From NCBI GenBank assembly GCA_017550525.1, contig JAFZOU010000096.1:51443-115442 (forward strand): a stretch of DNA of 64,000 nt, read 5' to 3'. Of this stretch, positions 53,242-61,592 are shown one piece after another. The notes under the pieces were generated by a model, which saw nothing but the letters and a program-made list of their open reading frames with translations, did not search any database and was not told the DNA's origin. The number at the start of each line of letters is the position of its first letter. Within the stretch, counting starts at the first letter, position 1. Position numbers and translations under genes: made by a program. Source of the DNA: Bacteroidales bacterium. GTDB lineage: Bacteria > Bacteroidota > Bacteroidia > Bacteroidales > UBA932.

Positions 53242-54734
53242 TGCTGCCCCTCGCCGTCTTCTCAGTAGATCTTCTCTCGGACAACCTGTTGCTCCTGGCT
53301 TCCGTCCTGGTGTTTGTAGCCGTGCTCATCACCAAGGTTGGCGTAAAGCTGGGAGCGCCTTCATTACTGCTGTTCCTCCTACTTGGTATGGCAGTAGGCC
53401 GTGAAGGCCTGGGGCTTAACTTTGAAGACTATGAGATAGCGGAATCCATCGGCCATTTTGCAATGACCGTAATTCTGTTTACAGGCGGCTTTGAAACGGT
53501 CCTTAAGGAGACCAAACCCGTGATGACGAGGGGAATCCTGCTCTCTACGGTGGGCATCTGCATTACGGTACTCCTTACCGGCTTTTTCATCTATTTCGCC
53601 ACCGGGCGCATCATTGCCGATACAGGAGTTTCCATCATGGCCTGCCTCCTTGTTGCGGCCATCATGAGCTCTACGGATTCCACATCCGTATTCTCTGTCC
53701 TCAACGGCAAGCGCCTCCGCCTACGCAGTAACCTTGCACCCCTTCTGGAACTTGAGTCCGGAAGCAATGACCCCGTGGCCTACATCCTCACCATCCTCAT
53801 GGTGAAATTCATGACGGAGCCTTCCCTTATGGGACTCAGTGCCGGAGTGAGTGTTGCGGCAGGCATTATAGTGGTGCTTATCCAGATTCTCATTGGCGTT
53901 GCCGTTGGTTTCGGCGTTGGCTTCGGCGCCAAATGGATACTGTCCAAAATAAGGCTTGAGAACAATTCCCTCATGGGTATCCTGGTCCTTAGCACCGGCT
54001 TTTTTGCCAACGGTCTTGCATCAGTCCTTGGCGGCCAAGGCCTCCTTTCAATCTACATTGCTGCGGTAATCATCTCCAATAAGGCCGATATCCCCCGCAA
54101 GAAGGAGATCGCGAAGTTCTTCGACGGCATCACATGGATCATGCAGCTTGCCATGTTCCTAATCCTGGGACTCCTTGCCCGTCCGTCCAGCATGGTGTCC
54201 GTGGCTCTCCCCGCCGTCCTTACGGGCCTTTTCCTCATCTTTGTGGCAAGGCCGGCAAGCGTGTTCCTAACTCTGGCTCCTTTCAAGGGCGTCAAGTTCA
54301 AGGAAAAGCTCTTTGTGTCCTGGGTGGGCCTAAAGGGCGCTGGCCCCATCCTATTTGCCCTCTACCCTGTAGTTCATGAAGTTCAGGGTTCCAGCGACAT
54401 ATTCAATGTTGTGTTCATTGTGAGCCTTATGTCCCTCATCCTGCAGGGAATGTCCCTTACGCCCGTTGCAAAATGGCTCAACCTCTCTTATCCCGAGGAT
54501 CCTGAGGTTGAGAGCTTTGGAATGGAACTTCCGGAAGAGATGGGAATGCTCAGTGACCATGTTGTAACCCCTGATGATTTATCGGCCGGAAAGACCCTTA
54601 GGGAGCTGCACCTTCCACACGGCATCCGCGTCATGATGGTAAAGCGTGAAGGCAAATTCCTTGTGCCCCACGGCAGCATGGAGCTCATGGAAGGGGACCA
54701 CCTAATAATTGTAATGGGAGAAAGCGACGACTGA
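53241..54734 (+). CDS. Potassium/proton antiporter (CPA1, NhaP2/CvrA type) with RCK_C domain
   Basis: 497 residues. About twelve hydrophobic helices carry the CPA1 motifs SSTDSTSVFSVLNG and LELESGSNDPVAYIL, with the ion-binding Asp in ESGSNDP. The last about 75 residues (LSAGKTLRELHLPHGIRVMMVKREGKF...DHLIIVMG) form an RCK/TrkA C-terminal domain that likely senses a ligand. Such proteins expel potassium under alkaline or hyperosmotic stress. It is translationally coupled to the Wzz gene and is followed 1 bp later by the MscS-type channel. Confidence 0.9.
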   Translation: MLPLAVFSVDLLSDNLLLLASVLVFVAVLITKVGVKLGAPSLLLFLLLGMAVGREGLGLNFEDYEIAESIGHFAMTVILFTGGFETVLKETKPVMTRGILLSTVGICITVLLTGFFIYFATGRIIADTGVSIMACLLVAAIMSSTDSTSVFSVLNGKRLRLRSNLAPLLELESGSNDPVAYILTILMVKFMTEPSLMGLSAGVSVAAGIIVVLIQILIGVAVGFGVGFGAKWILSKIRLENNSLMGILVLSTGFFANGLASVLGGQGLLSIYIAAVIISNKADIPRKKEIAKFFDGITWIMQLAMFLILGLLARPSSMVSVALPAVLTGLFLIFVARPASVFLTLAPFKGVKFKEKLFVSWVGLKGAGPILFALYPVVHEVQGSSDIFNVVFIVSLMSLILQGMSLTPVAKWLNLSYPEDPEVESFGMELPEEMGMLSDHVVTPDDLSAGKTLRELHLPHGIRVMMVKREGKFLVPHGSMELMEGDHLIIVMGESDD

Positions 54735-54735
54735 T

Positions 54736-57111
54736 ATGAAAAAGAAACTATCCACAATCCTATTTGCCGTTGCGGTTCTGGCACTGCCGCTGTTTGCAAT
54801 CGCCGACGAAATCCAGACCCTTGACAAGGCCATGGCCGATGCAAGGGTAGAACTCAAGCGTGACTTCGTGCGCCGCCAGAAGATGCAGGAGAGGATGAGC
54901 TCCAACTTCCAGCATCAGCACGGCCGCATGCTTGCCCTCATCAAGAAGTGCAACGAGCTCTCCGTGATGCTGTACCTCCAGAAGAAGGAGTACACCTTTG
55001 ACCTCAGCTACGCACTCCAGCAGGTTACCGACGAATACGAGGACTTCAACAAGAAGCGCACCCCCTATGACAGGATTGTGGCCGATATGGACCTGGAGAT
55101 AGACCGTTATGCCCGTCTTCTTGAGTCCATGCGCCGCCTCCCTCCGGCACTGGACAGCTCTGCCGTGGCATACCCTGACGACAGCCTCCGCTTCCACAAC
55201 GACTCCCTGGAGCACCACATACAGGCCGCCGAAACAACCCTTGAAGAGGATGTTGAGGCAGCAGTTGACTCCCTCCTTCCGGTGAGGGAGATTACGCCTT
55301 TCTTCCTGAGTGAGCAGGGCCAGACCGACAGAGATACCTCCATGTACTATGCCTCAGAAATCCTGAGGATGTACGTTGAGAGCAAGGCCCAGATGGTTGC
55401 CGACAGCACCCATTACCAGGAAGCATACCTCCGCCTCAAAGAGTCCTACGACTACGCCAAGGCCCGTTACATGCTCCTCCAGAAGGAGATCTTCCGTGAC
55501 GGCCAATTTGCAGTGTGGGAGATACTTGCCCGCCCTCAGTTCTTTAAGAAAATGGCCCAGAACGCCCTTACAAGGCGAGAGACCGGCCTTCATATGACGG
55601 CCCCGCTCTGGACCTTCTTCTGGCTGCTTCTTGCCATTGCCGGCGCCCTTGCGGTGCGCTTCAAGAAGATCAAGGTCCGTAAGACCGTAAGGCTTCTCCT
55701 GCCCACGGTGGTCCTTACCCTTGTGGTGATCTTCTGCCGCATCACCTTCATGCCCAACATCCTGATGAACCTCCTGTTCCCCATAGTGATGACTCTGGGA
55801 TTCATCTGGCAGGCCCTGGCCTGCGGCTTCAACCTTGGGAAGGTGGATAAGGAAAACCGCGGTATGGGCCTTATGTCACTTCTTGTGATGGGCGCAGCTG
55901 CCATTGCCGCAATCTTTGGCTATATCTTCATAGCCCTCATGATAGTGACCTGGTGGTACTTCCAGCTGGCCGCAGTGCTTGCCCTGCTTGCCGTAAGCCA
56001 TCTTATGGGCCTCTACAAGGAAAGGCGCCTCACAAAGCGCATCGCTTCCTTCCAGGACAATATAAGCTATGTAACCGGAGCCGCCAAAAAGTCCCTGATG
56101 TTTGGCGCCACATGGTTCTATGACCTCCTGAGGGACGTATTCATTCCCGTCCTCATCCTGGTATCAATCCCCCTGTGCATACGCTATTCCCTGGATATCT
56201 TTGACTTCACGGACCTATTCCAGACCTTCTACAACACTCCGTTCTTCCAGGTTCTGGATCCTACCACCGGTGCTGTGTCATTCCGCCTGTCCGTAAGTAA
56301 CATAGTGCTACTGGTTGCCCTGTTCTTCGTGTTCCAGTACCTCAATAAGGTGGTCCAGACCCTGTGGCAATACCTTAAGTTTGTCACCTACCTTGCCAAG
56401 ACCGGCCAGAGCACCGTTCAGTCAAATGACGTTAACCTTTCCCTTGGAAAGAGCGTCATAAGCGTAATAGTGTGGTTCACCTACATTACAGTGATAGTGC
56501 TCCTCCTCAAGATCCCCACGGGGTCCCTCGGCCTTGTTGCGGGAGGTCTCAGCGCCGGTATCGGCCTTGCCATGAAGGATATCCTGAATAACTTCATCTA
56601 CGGCATGCAGCTCATGAGCGGCCGCCTGAGGGTAGGGGACTGGATTGAATGTGACGGCATCCGCGGTAAGGTCACGGACATAAACTACCAGACCACCCAG
56701 ATAGAGACAATCTCCGGTACCCTTGTGGCCTTCCTCAATGCAAACCTCTTTGGAAAGAGCTTCCAGAACCTTACAAGAAACAATGAGTACGAGTTCACCA
56801 AGGTCACCGTGGGCGTAGCCTACGGCGTGGACATTGAGAAGGTAAGGACCGTGCTCACGGAGGCCCTTGAAGTGCTCAAGACAAAGGACAAGTACGGAAG
56901 GGCCATAGTTGAACCTAAGTTTGGCATAAACATCCGCTTCGGGGACTTTGGAGATAGCTCCGTGGAAATTGCCGTGAAGCAGTTTGTGCTGGTTCCGGAA
57001 AGGGGCCTGTTCATTGACAGGGAGAAGGAGATTATCTACAAGGCGCTCAACGATGCCGGTATCACAATCCCGTTCCCGCAGTGCGACGTACACCTTATAA
57101 AAGACGAATAA
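54736..57111 (+). CDS. MscS-family mechanosensitive channel, large form
   Basis: 791 residues. Signal peptide-like start (MKKKLSTILFAVAVLALPLFAIADE), a long helical periplasmic N-domain (residues about 30-285), multiple membrane helices (about 285-540), and the MscS core: pore helix SLGLVAGGLSAGIGLAMKDILNNFIYG, beta domain (LRVGDWIECDGIRGKVTDINYQTTQIETISG) and the C-terminal alpha/beta domain. Similar in layout to MscK/YnaI-type large channels. It releases solutes upon hypo-osmotic shock, which suits the neighbouring K+ antiporter and capsule export genes. Confidence 0.92.
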   Translation: MKKKLSTILFAVAVLALPLFAIADEIQTLDKAMADARVELKRDFVRRQKMQERMSSNFQHQHGRMLALIKKCNELSVMLYLQKKEYTFDLSYALQQVTDEYEDFNKKRTPYDRIVADMDLEIDRYARLLESMRRLPPALDSSAVAYPDDSLRFHNDSLEHHIQAAETTLEEDVEAAVDSLLPVREITPFFLSEQGQTDRDTSMYYASEILRMYVESKAQMVADSTHYQEAYLRLKESYDYAKARYMLLQKEIFRDGQFAVWEILARPQFFKKMAQNALTRRETGLHMTAPLWTFFWLLLAIAGALAVRFKKIKVRKTVRLLLPTVVLTLVVIFCRITFMPNILMNLLFPIVMTLGFIWQALACGFNLGKVDKENRGMGLMSLLVMGAAAIAAIFGYIFIALMIVTWWYFQLAAVLALLAVSHLMGLYKERRLTKRIASFQDNISYVTGAAKKSLMFGATWFYDLLRDVFIPVLILVSIPLCIRYSLDIFDFTDLFQTFYNTPFFQVLDPTTGAVSFRLSVSNIVLLVALFFVFQYLNKVVQTLWQYLKFVTYLAKTGQSTVQSNDVNLSLGKSVISVIVWFTYITVIVLLLKIPTGSLGLVAGGLSAGIGLAMKDILNNFIYGMQLMSGRLRVGDWIECDGIRGKVTDINYQTTQIETISGTLVAFLNANLFGKSFQNLTRNNEYEFTKVTVGVAYGVDIEKVRTVLTEALEVLKTKDKYGRAIVEPKFGINIRFGDFGDSSVEIAVKQFVLVPERGLFIDREKEIIYKALNDAGITIPFPQCDVHLIKDE

Positions 57112-57123
57112 TCAGATATAGAA

Positions 57124-58050
57124 ATGAAGAAAACTATCGTTGCAGCTCTCATGATGCTTTCCTTCCAGGCTTTTGCCCAGACACCAATTGCCGGCATCCT
57201 GAACCGTTTCTCGGATCCTGACAAAGGACACACCGTATTTGTAGAAAAGGGCTACCACGCTATTGGTTTCAGCGGAAACTACTACAATTTCAACGCAGCC
57301 GGCTACACAGACGGAGACGGCTTCTCCCTGCTGTCCCTGCTCAATATGGGAGATGGAGTTGTGCATTCCTGGAATGTAGCTCCAAGGATGTCCTGGTTTG
57401 TGGCCGATGACGTATCAATCGGCGCAAATCTCCTCTACTCCGGTTATGTGGCCGATACAGATATAAACCTGGATTTCAGGGAAGTCCTTCCCGTGCTTTA
57501 CGAATGGCTTGGAGACAGCTCCGACATTGCTAATGTGGGCATTTCTTCCCGTCACATGGTGCACCATAACTGGGGCCTTGCATTCTCTGCCAGGAGGTAT
57601 CTGTCCTTCTTCGGGTCAAAGACCTTCGGCGTCTTTGGAGAAGCCCGTCTCTTTGCAAAGTACGGCAACACCTTCTCCTGCCCCCGCAACGCAGAAAAGC
57701 TTGGTAAGACACGTACTTCCCAGACTGCCCAGGTTGGTGTGGATATCGCCGGCGGTCTTGCCGTTAAACTGAAGGACAACAGCGCCCTCACCATAAGCGT
57801 CCCTATCATCGGCCTTACCTGGAACGGTGCCTGGCAGAACAGCGAAAGAAGGTACGAAGCCATCAAGAAGGACGGGGAAGGCAATAAGATGAAGAATCCT
57901 GACGGAACTTTCATTACGGAAGAGGTTGTGGTTCCCGGCGGCGGCAAGATGTCCTACCTAAGGGTTTCCCGCGCCACAAATGTCCTGGACCTCATTGGAA
58001 TCCAGATTGGATATACCCACTTCATAGGCCCGAAACCCAAGAATAAGTAA
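57124..58050 (+). CDS. Outer membrane beta-barrel protein of unknown function
   Basis: 308 residues. Signal peptide (MKKTIVAALMMLSFQAFAQ), then repeated amphipathic strands with glycines and aromatic residues (HAIGFSGNYYNFNAAGY, VAPRMSWFVADDVSIGANLLYSGYV, TFGVFGEARLFAKYG, VGVDIAGGLAVKLKDNSALTISVPIIGLTW). No enzymatic signature. Last gene of the operon beginning at 49089 (12-bp gap), with a strong two-way terminator beyond. Confidence 0.75.
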   Translation: MKKTIVAALMMLSFQAFAQTPIAGILNRFSDPDKGHTVFVEKGYHAIGFSGNYYNFNAAGYTDGDGFSLLSLLNMGDGVVHSWNVAPRMSWFVADDVSIGANLLYSGYVADTDINLDFREVLPVLYEWLGDSSDIANVGISSRHMVHHNWGLAFSARRYLSFFGSKTFGVFGEARLFAKYGNTFSCPRNAEKLGKTRTSQTAQVGVDIAGGLAVKLKDNSALTISVPIIGLTWNGAWQNSERRYEAIKKDGEGNKMKNPDGTFITEEVVVPGGGKMSYLRVSRATNVLDLIGIQIGYTHFIGPKPKNK

Positions 58051-58055
58051 ATACG

Positions 58056-58089
58056 AAAAAACGGATGACCGACCGGTCATCCGTTTTTT
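58056..58089. terminator. Bidirectional intrinsic terminator
   Basis: Perfect 15-bp arms AAAAAACGGATGACC (58056-58070) and GGTCATCCGTTTTTT (58075-58089). It works in both directions and separates the chromosomal operon from the tRNA-Val fragment. Confidence 0.9.
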
Positions 58090-58093
58090 CTAG

Positions 58094-58135
58094 TGGGCGG
58101 TACTGGATTCGAACCAGTGACCCCCTGCTTGTAAG
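58094..58135 (-). other. tRNA-Val 3' fragment: attachment site (left end of integrated element)
   Basis: On the minus strand this reads as the 3' part of tRNA-Val(TAC): anticodon loop CTTACAA, stem GCAGG, variable loop, T-arm ACTGG-TTCGAAT-CCAGT and acceptor ACCGCCCA. Upstream of the loop the sequence no longer fits a tRNA, so the 5' half is missing. A 42-bp tRNA 3' segment next to a tyrosine integrase is the usual att site. An intact tRNA-Val is expected at the other end of the element, beyond the window. Confidence 0.8.
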
Positions 58136-58159
58136 TAATGGAAATCGAAGTTATTCGGA

Positions 58160-58190
58160 TTTGTTAAGTCGCTGAAAATGTTTATATTTG
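58160..58190 (+). promoter_or_regulatory. Promoter of the integrase gene
   Basis: TTTG (58160-58163), 19-bp spacer, TATATTTG (58183-58190), 77 bp before the integrase ATG. Confidence 0.65.
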
Positions 58191-58267
58191 CGCGGAATAT
58201 CAGGCTGTTATAAAATCGACGTTTTATAATGGTTTATATCAAAAACTGCGACTAAACTGCGACTTGT

Positions 58268-59608
58268 ATGACGAAGATAAGAACGATTCTCAAAAGCGCT
58301 ATACGCCAGGACGGAAAACAGCAAGTGCTTTTACTCCTTTCCGACAGGGGAACCAGGAGTTATTTCACCACGGGTTTTTTCGCATCGGCCCAGGAGTTTG
58401 ACGAGGGGAAGGACGTTGGCCGATTCATTCAGGGCAGGGGCGTCCGTTCTTTCAACGTCGAGAGAAAGGAAGAGGATGGCAGTTCCAAGACTTACACGAA
58501 CAAAGAGGCAAACGACAAATTGGCCGAGTTGGAAAACCGGGCCAAAGAAATCCTCAAACGTTACAATGACAATCATATTGACTGGGGCTTTGACCAGTTC
58601 CGTTCCGATTTCGTGAATGCGCCCAAGCGTCAGCTGTTCTATGTATTCGCTCAGGAAACCATCGAGCGGGAATATCGCTCAAGGGGACATTATGGCAAGG
58701 CTGATATTGCCGATGGCGCATTGACTTCGCTCAAAGAATATGACCCTCAACTGGAAAAGCGCAGTTTCCACGATGTCACCATCGGCTATCTGAATGATTA
58801 TGTGGCTCACTGCAAGGAAAAGAAGCAGGCCGATGGCACCATCAGTATCCGCCTTCGTGAGATCCGGCACATCTTCAATATTGCCATCCGCGATAAAGTC
58901 ATTGCGGCCGATATGTACCCCTTCAGCAGCGGCAAGGAGGACGGAAAGGTAAGGATTCCAAAGACAGAGATGAACAAGACGGACCAATATCTTCCTCTGG
59001 AGAGTATGAAGAAGATTGCGCAGGCGAAGTTCGGTAATGCCGTTCTTGAGAGAACCCGGCATCTCTTTCTTTTCTCCTACTATTGCCGGGGCATCAACTG
59101 GCGGGATATGGCGCTGCTTACAAAGGATAACCTCTATCAGGCAACGGTAACCGACAATACTACCAAGAACAGCAAGCAGGTCACGATGCTCCAGTACAAG
59201 CGTTCAAAGACCCAGGGTGAGTTTGATATTCTGGTAACGCCCAACATTCGGCGGGAACTGGACTGGTTCAAGGAAAACACAGTATTGTTTGGAGACTACC
59301 TTCTGCCCATCATCAGTTTGAGCGTTGAGCCGGAAAAGCTCAATGACTATTTACATCAGATCCGTAAGCGTTTCAATCACTCACTGAAGGATATTGCCAA
59401 ACAGGTCGGCCTGCCTGAAAGCCAACAGAACATTTCCATTTATTCGGCCCGACACAGCTTTGCCATGACCCTGCAGGATAAAGGCAAATCAGTTGAGATT
59501 ATCAGTCAGGCCCTGGGACATCAGTCAGTGGAGACCACCAAGCACTACCTGGCCAAGTTCAGCACCACCAAGATGGCCGAGGAGACGGATATCGATTTGA
59601 TGGGGTAG
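58268..59608 (+). CDS. int: Tyrosine recombinase (integrase) of an integrated element
   Basis: 446 residues. An N-terminal arm-binding domain (residues about 1-110), a SAM-like core-binding domain (about 115-220, FAQETIEREYRSRGHYGK) and the catalytic domain. Catalytic residues: Arg274 (YYCRGINWRD), Arg395-His396 (YSARHSFAM; the first His of the HxxR box is Tyr, as in many Bacteroidetes integrases), His418 (LGHQS) and Tyr427 (HYLAKF). Directly next to the tRNA-Val att fragment, so it very probably integrates the element there. Confidence 0.93.
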   Translation: MTKIRTILKSAIRQDGKQQVLLLLSDRGTRSYFTTGFFASAQEFDEGKDVGRFIQGRGVRSFNVERKEEDGSSKTYTNKEANDKLAELENRAKEILKRYNDNHIDWGFDQFRSDFVNAPKRQLFYVFAQETIEREYRSRGHYGKADIADGALTSLKEYDPQLEKRSFHDVTIGYLNDYVAHCKEKKQADGTISIRLREIRHIFNIAIRDKVIAADMYPFSSGKEDGKVRIPKTEMNKTDQYLPLESMKKIAQAKFGNAVLERTRHLFLFSYYCRGINWRDMALLTKDNLYQATVTDNTTKNSKQVTMLQYKRSKTQGEFDILVTPNIRRELDWFKENTVLFGDYLLPIISLSVEPEKLNDYLHQIRKRFNHSLKDIAKQVGLPESQQNISIYSARHSFAMTLQDKGKSVEIISQALGHQSVETTKHYLAKFSTTKMAEETDIDLMG

Positions 59609-59731
59609 TCAATGTTGGCCTACTGCATTATAGAGGGGAACTCTTGTAGTTGTTCGATTGTCATCTATAAGGCATAAAGAGAAAGAAATAAAGAGTTTAT
59701 GTGTTGTTTTTACTAGTTCCAAAAACTAAAG

Positions 59732-59759
59732 GGCCGACCATACAATAGTGGCCGGCCCA
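59732..59759. terminator. Hairpin between convergent integrase and DUF3825 genes
   Basis: GGGCCGACCA (59732-59741) / TGGCCGGCCC (59750-59759), one mismatch, between the two convergent genes; probably a shared terminator. Confidence 0.6.
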
Positions 59760-59764
59760 ATATC

Positions 59765-61129
59765 TTATTTTAGTGTCACTGGATTTAGCCAAGACTCATC
59801 TGGTTTAGCAATCAGTCTGGCATCTTGGTATCCAGATTCCAGATCCAAGATAGTCCTAGCGATGTATAACTTATTCTCGCGGTCGGTTTGCAGCACAAGC
59901 GCAAAGTCCGGGGACGCCGAGTACGCACCATCAAGGAAGATGGGCATCAGGAAAGAGATGTTATCAAATCTCGGGTAATAGATCGGTACAATGTACTTGT
60001 AGTTGCGCTGAGCAATGGCCAGTGCGAAATCAATCGCATCATATAGCTTCCTTGCGAGCAGGTCGGGACTCTTGTCCCTCATATGTTGGGGGAACCTTTC
60101 AATTCGAGCCTCAATAATATGAGACAAGGAATTGTAGTCTTTGTCAATACGCCATTCTTTTGAGGTGTTGAAGATTACCTCATTAACATCTTCGAAAAAA
60201 ACCGGAGGCTCTGGACGCTGACCTTCGAAACCATATTTCCGAAGGGTCGAGTAGCTCTCTTCCGCTGTGCGGATGGGGTTGAGATAAACCTCCAGGTCGT
60301 CGGCCTGCTTTACCTCGGCGATGATGTAGAGCGCGTGGAAGAACTTGTCAAGAAGATTGGTGTTGAACATAATGTACCTACCATCTTCGCTCCTCAAGAC
60401 CTTTCCTTCTTTCTTTAGTTTGATGAAAATTGTTTCCAAGTACATCTTTAAGATGGGATGTTTGAGAACAGATTGCTTGTTCTTGAACTTCCAACTTTCC
60501 GGGATGGTACTGTTAGCAATGTCTTCCAGAAACTCCTCGCACGCGTCGATGTTTTCAAAGTAGAAATCACCCATCTTGAAGCTCCTTTCCATTGTTTTTC
60601 GGATACTTCCATATGCGCGAAGTTCTTTGATCGTGCCCCAAGATACGCCTGTGAAGTTGCCTGAAACGGCATCTTTTTCAAACCATCCATATACTGCCTC
60701 TCCTGAAGTAGTCGTATAACCCGAATTGAAGGCTTTGAATTTAATTCCTCGTTCCGAAACCTTGCGACCTTTGCCATCGGTCGTGTATCCGCTCCAATTC
60801 AGAGAAAGGATTTCTGCCGAATTGGCACGATTTCGGATTTCTTGGGGTGTTGGCTCCTGATCGGTACCGCTAAGCACGTCTTGGAGTTCTTTGAGATAAG
60901 CGCCGTTGCGTAAATTCGCAACATAGCCGATGCGTAAGAGGCCATCATAGACCTTGGCGGAAGTGAAATTATCTTCCATAATAATATGCCCTTTCGCGCC
61001 GGACGTTATACTTGGCTTCAAGTCAGACCCGGCGCAAAAGGGAGGACAATGTCTGCGAAGTCTTAAATAGATGGGAACAAGTCGCCCATCTGTGTTTTTA
61101 TAAGTGTTGAGCCGCAACTTATGGCTCAT
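59765..61129 (-). CDS. DUF3825-domain protein with unusual N-terminus
   Basis: 454 residues. From about residue 195 to the end it fits DUF3825: IPESWKFKNKQ...HPILKMYLETIF, EDGRYIMFNTNLLDKFFHALY, then IVPIYYPRFDNISFLMPIFLD and ARTILDLESGYQDARLIAKPD. Function of the family is unknown. The first about 28 residues (KLRLNTYKNTDGRLVPIYLRLR) resemble the opening of a Bacteroidetes integrase arm-binding domain. The start is supported by TATTTTTGCAG just before the ATG; an internal ATG at 60979 (MEDNFTSAKV) is the alternative and would exclude the odd part. Cargo of the integrated element. Confidence 0.7.
   Translation of the reverse strand: MSHKLRLNTYKNTDGRLVPIYLRLRRHCPPFCAGSDLKPSITSGAKGHIIMEDNFTSAKVYDGLLRIGYVANLRNGAYLKELQDVLSGTDQEPTPQEIRNRANSAEILSLNWSGYTTDGKGRKVSERGIKFKAFNSGYTTTSGEAVYGWFEKDAVSGNFTGVSWGTIKELRAYGSIRKTMERSFKMGDFYFENIDACEEFLEDIANSTIPESWKFKNKQSVLKHPILKMYLETIFIKLKKEGKVLRSEDGRYIMFNTNLLDKFFHALYIIAEVKQADDLEVYLNPIRTAEESYSTLRKYGFEGQRPEPPVFFEDVNEVIFNTSKEWRIDKDYNSLSHIIEARIERFPQHMRDKSPDLLARKLYDAIDFALAIAQRNYKYIVPIYYPRFDNISFLMPIFLDGAYSASPDFALVLQTDRENKLYIARTILDLESGYQDARLIAKPDESWLNPVTLK
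60989..61042. repeat. 14-bp inverted repeat in the 5' part of the DUF3825 gene
   Basis: CCCTTTCGCGCCGG (60989-61002) and CCGGCGCAAAAGGG (61029-61042), one mismatch, 26-nt loop. It encodes the stretch between the integrase-like start and MEDN, or forms a leader hairpin if translation starts at 60979. Confidence 0.6.
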
Positions 61130-61133
61130 ACTG

Positions 61134-61141
61134 CAAAAATA
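61134..61141 (-). promoter_or_regulatory. -7 box for the DUF3825 gene
   Basis: TATTTTTG on the minus strand, then CAGT and the ATG at 61129; same junction as at lgt. Confidence 0.6.
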
Positions 61142-61350
61142 GTACTCTTAATATGAATATGCAAATGGAATTGTGAAAAGCGGTAGAAAGTCATTTGTGG
61201 AATAACGAGCCGGGACGAAGGTATTAGACAGAAGGCGAGGCTCTCCCGTGCTCCGTTTTAGCCTGGATACCGATTATCAGGCCGACAAGACCATAACAAA
61301 GATAGATCCGCGTCATCAGAGGCTTCCTGCTACGCCTGGTAAATTAGATA

Positions 61351-61533
61351 ATGGTAAAACCAAAAACTCCTATTACTGACTACTTCTTGGAAAGAAGTCC
61401 TGATGAATTCAAAGGATAGGATTACAAAGAGGATGCTCAGAGAGTTGGGCTTACAGCTCCCGCTACAGGGCAATAATTCGGCGCTTGGATAGGTGCGAGA
61501 CAAAAAAGGTTGTCCGTGGTTGATAAACTGTGA
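61351..61533 (+). pseudogene. Degenerate small frame with two internal stops
   Basis: From ATG 61351 the frame reads MVKPKTPITDYFLERSPDEF..., then TAG (61417), DYKEDAQRVGLTAPATGQ, TAA (61474), FGAWIGARQKRLSVVDKL and TGA (61531). The composition is protein-like, but I recognise no family and it may be chance. The rest of the 463-bp gap 61130-61592 shows nothing else except the terminator at 61553. Confidence 0.25.
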
Positions 61534-61552
61534 ATGATTAACAAGATAAAAT

Positions 61553-61585
61553 GAAGACCATATGCATAAAAGCATAATGGTCTTC
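61553..61585 (-). terminator. Terminator of the SecB-like operon
   Basis: GAAGACCAT (61553-61561) / ATGGTCTTC (61577-61585) with an inner TATGC/GCATA stem; on the minus strand it is followed by ATTTTATCTT. It lies 8 bp beyond the stop of the last gene. Confidence 0.7.
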
Positions 61586-61592
61586 AAACTAT

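Noticed and set aside
58094-58135. Complete tRNA gene at the element border
   Set aside because: Only the part from the anticodon loop to the 3' end is present; no D-arm or 5' acceptor strand follows.
61330-61587. 85-aa minus-strand frame after the SecB-like operon
   Set aside because: It overlaps the operon terminator and reads as low-complexity chance sequence.
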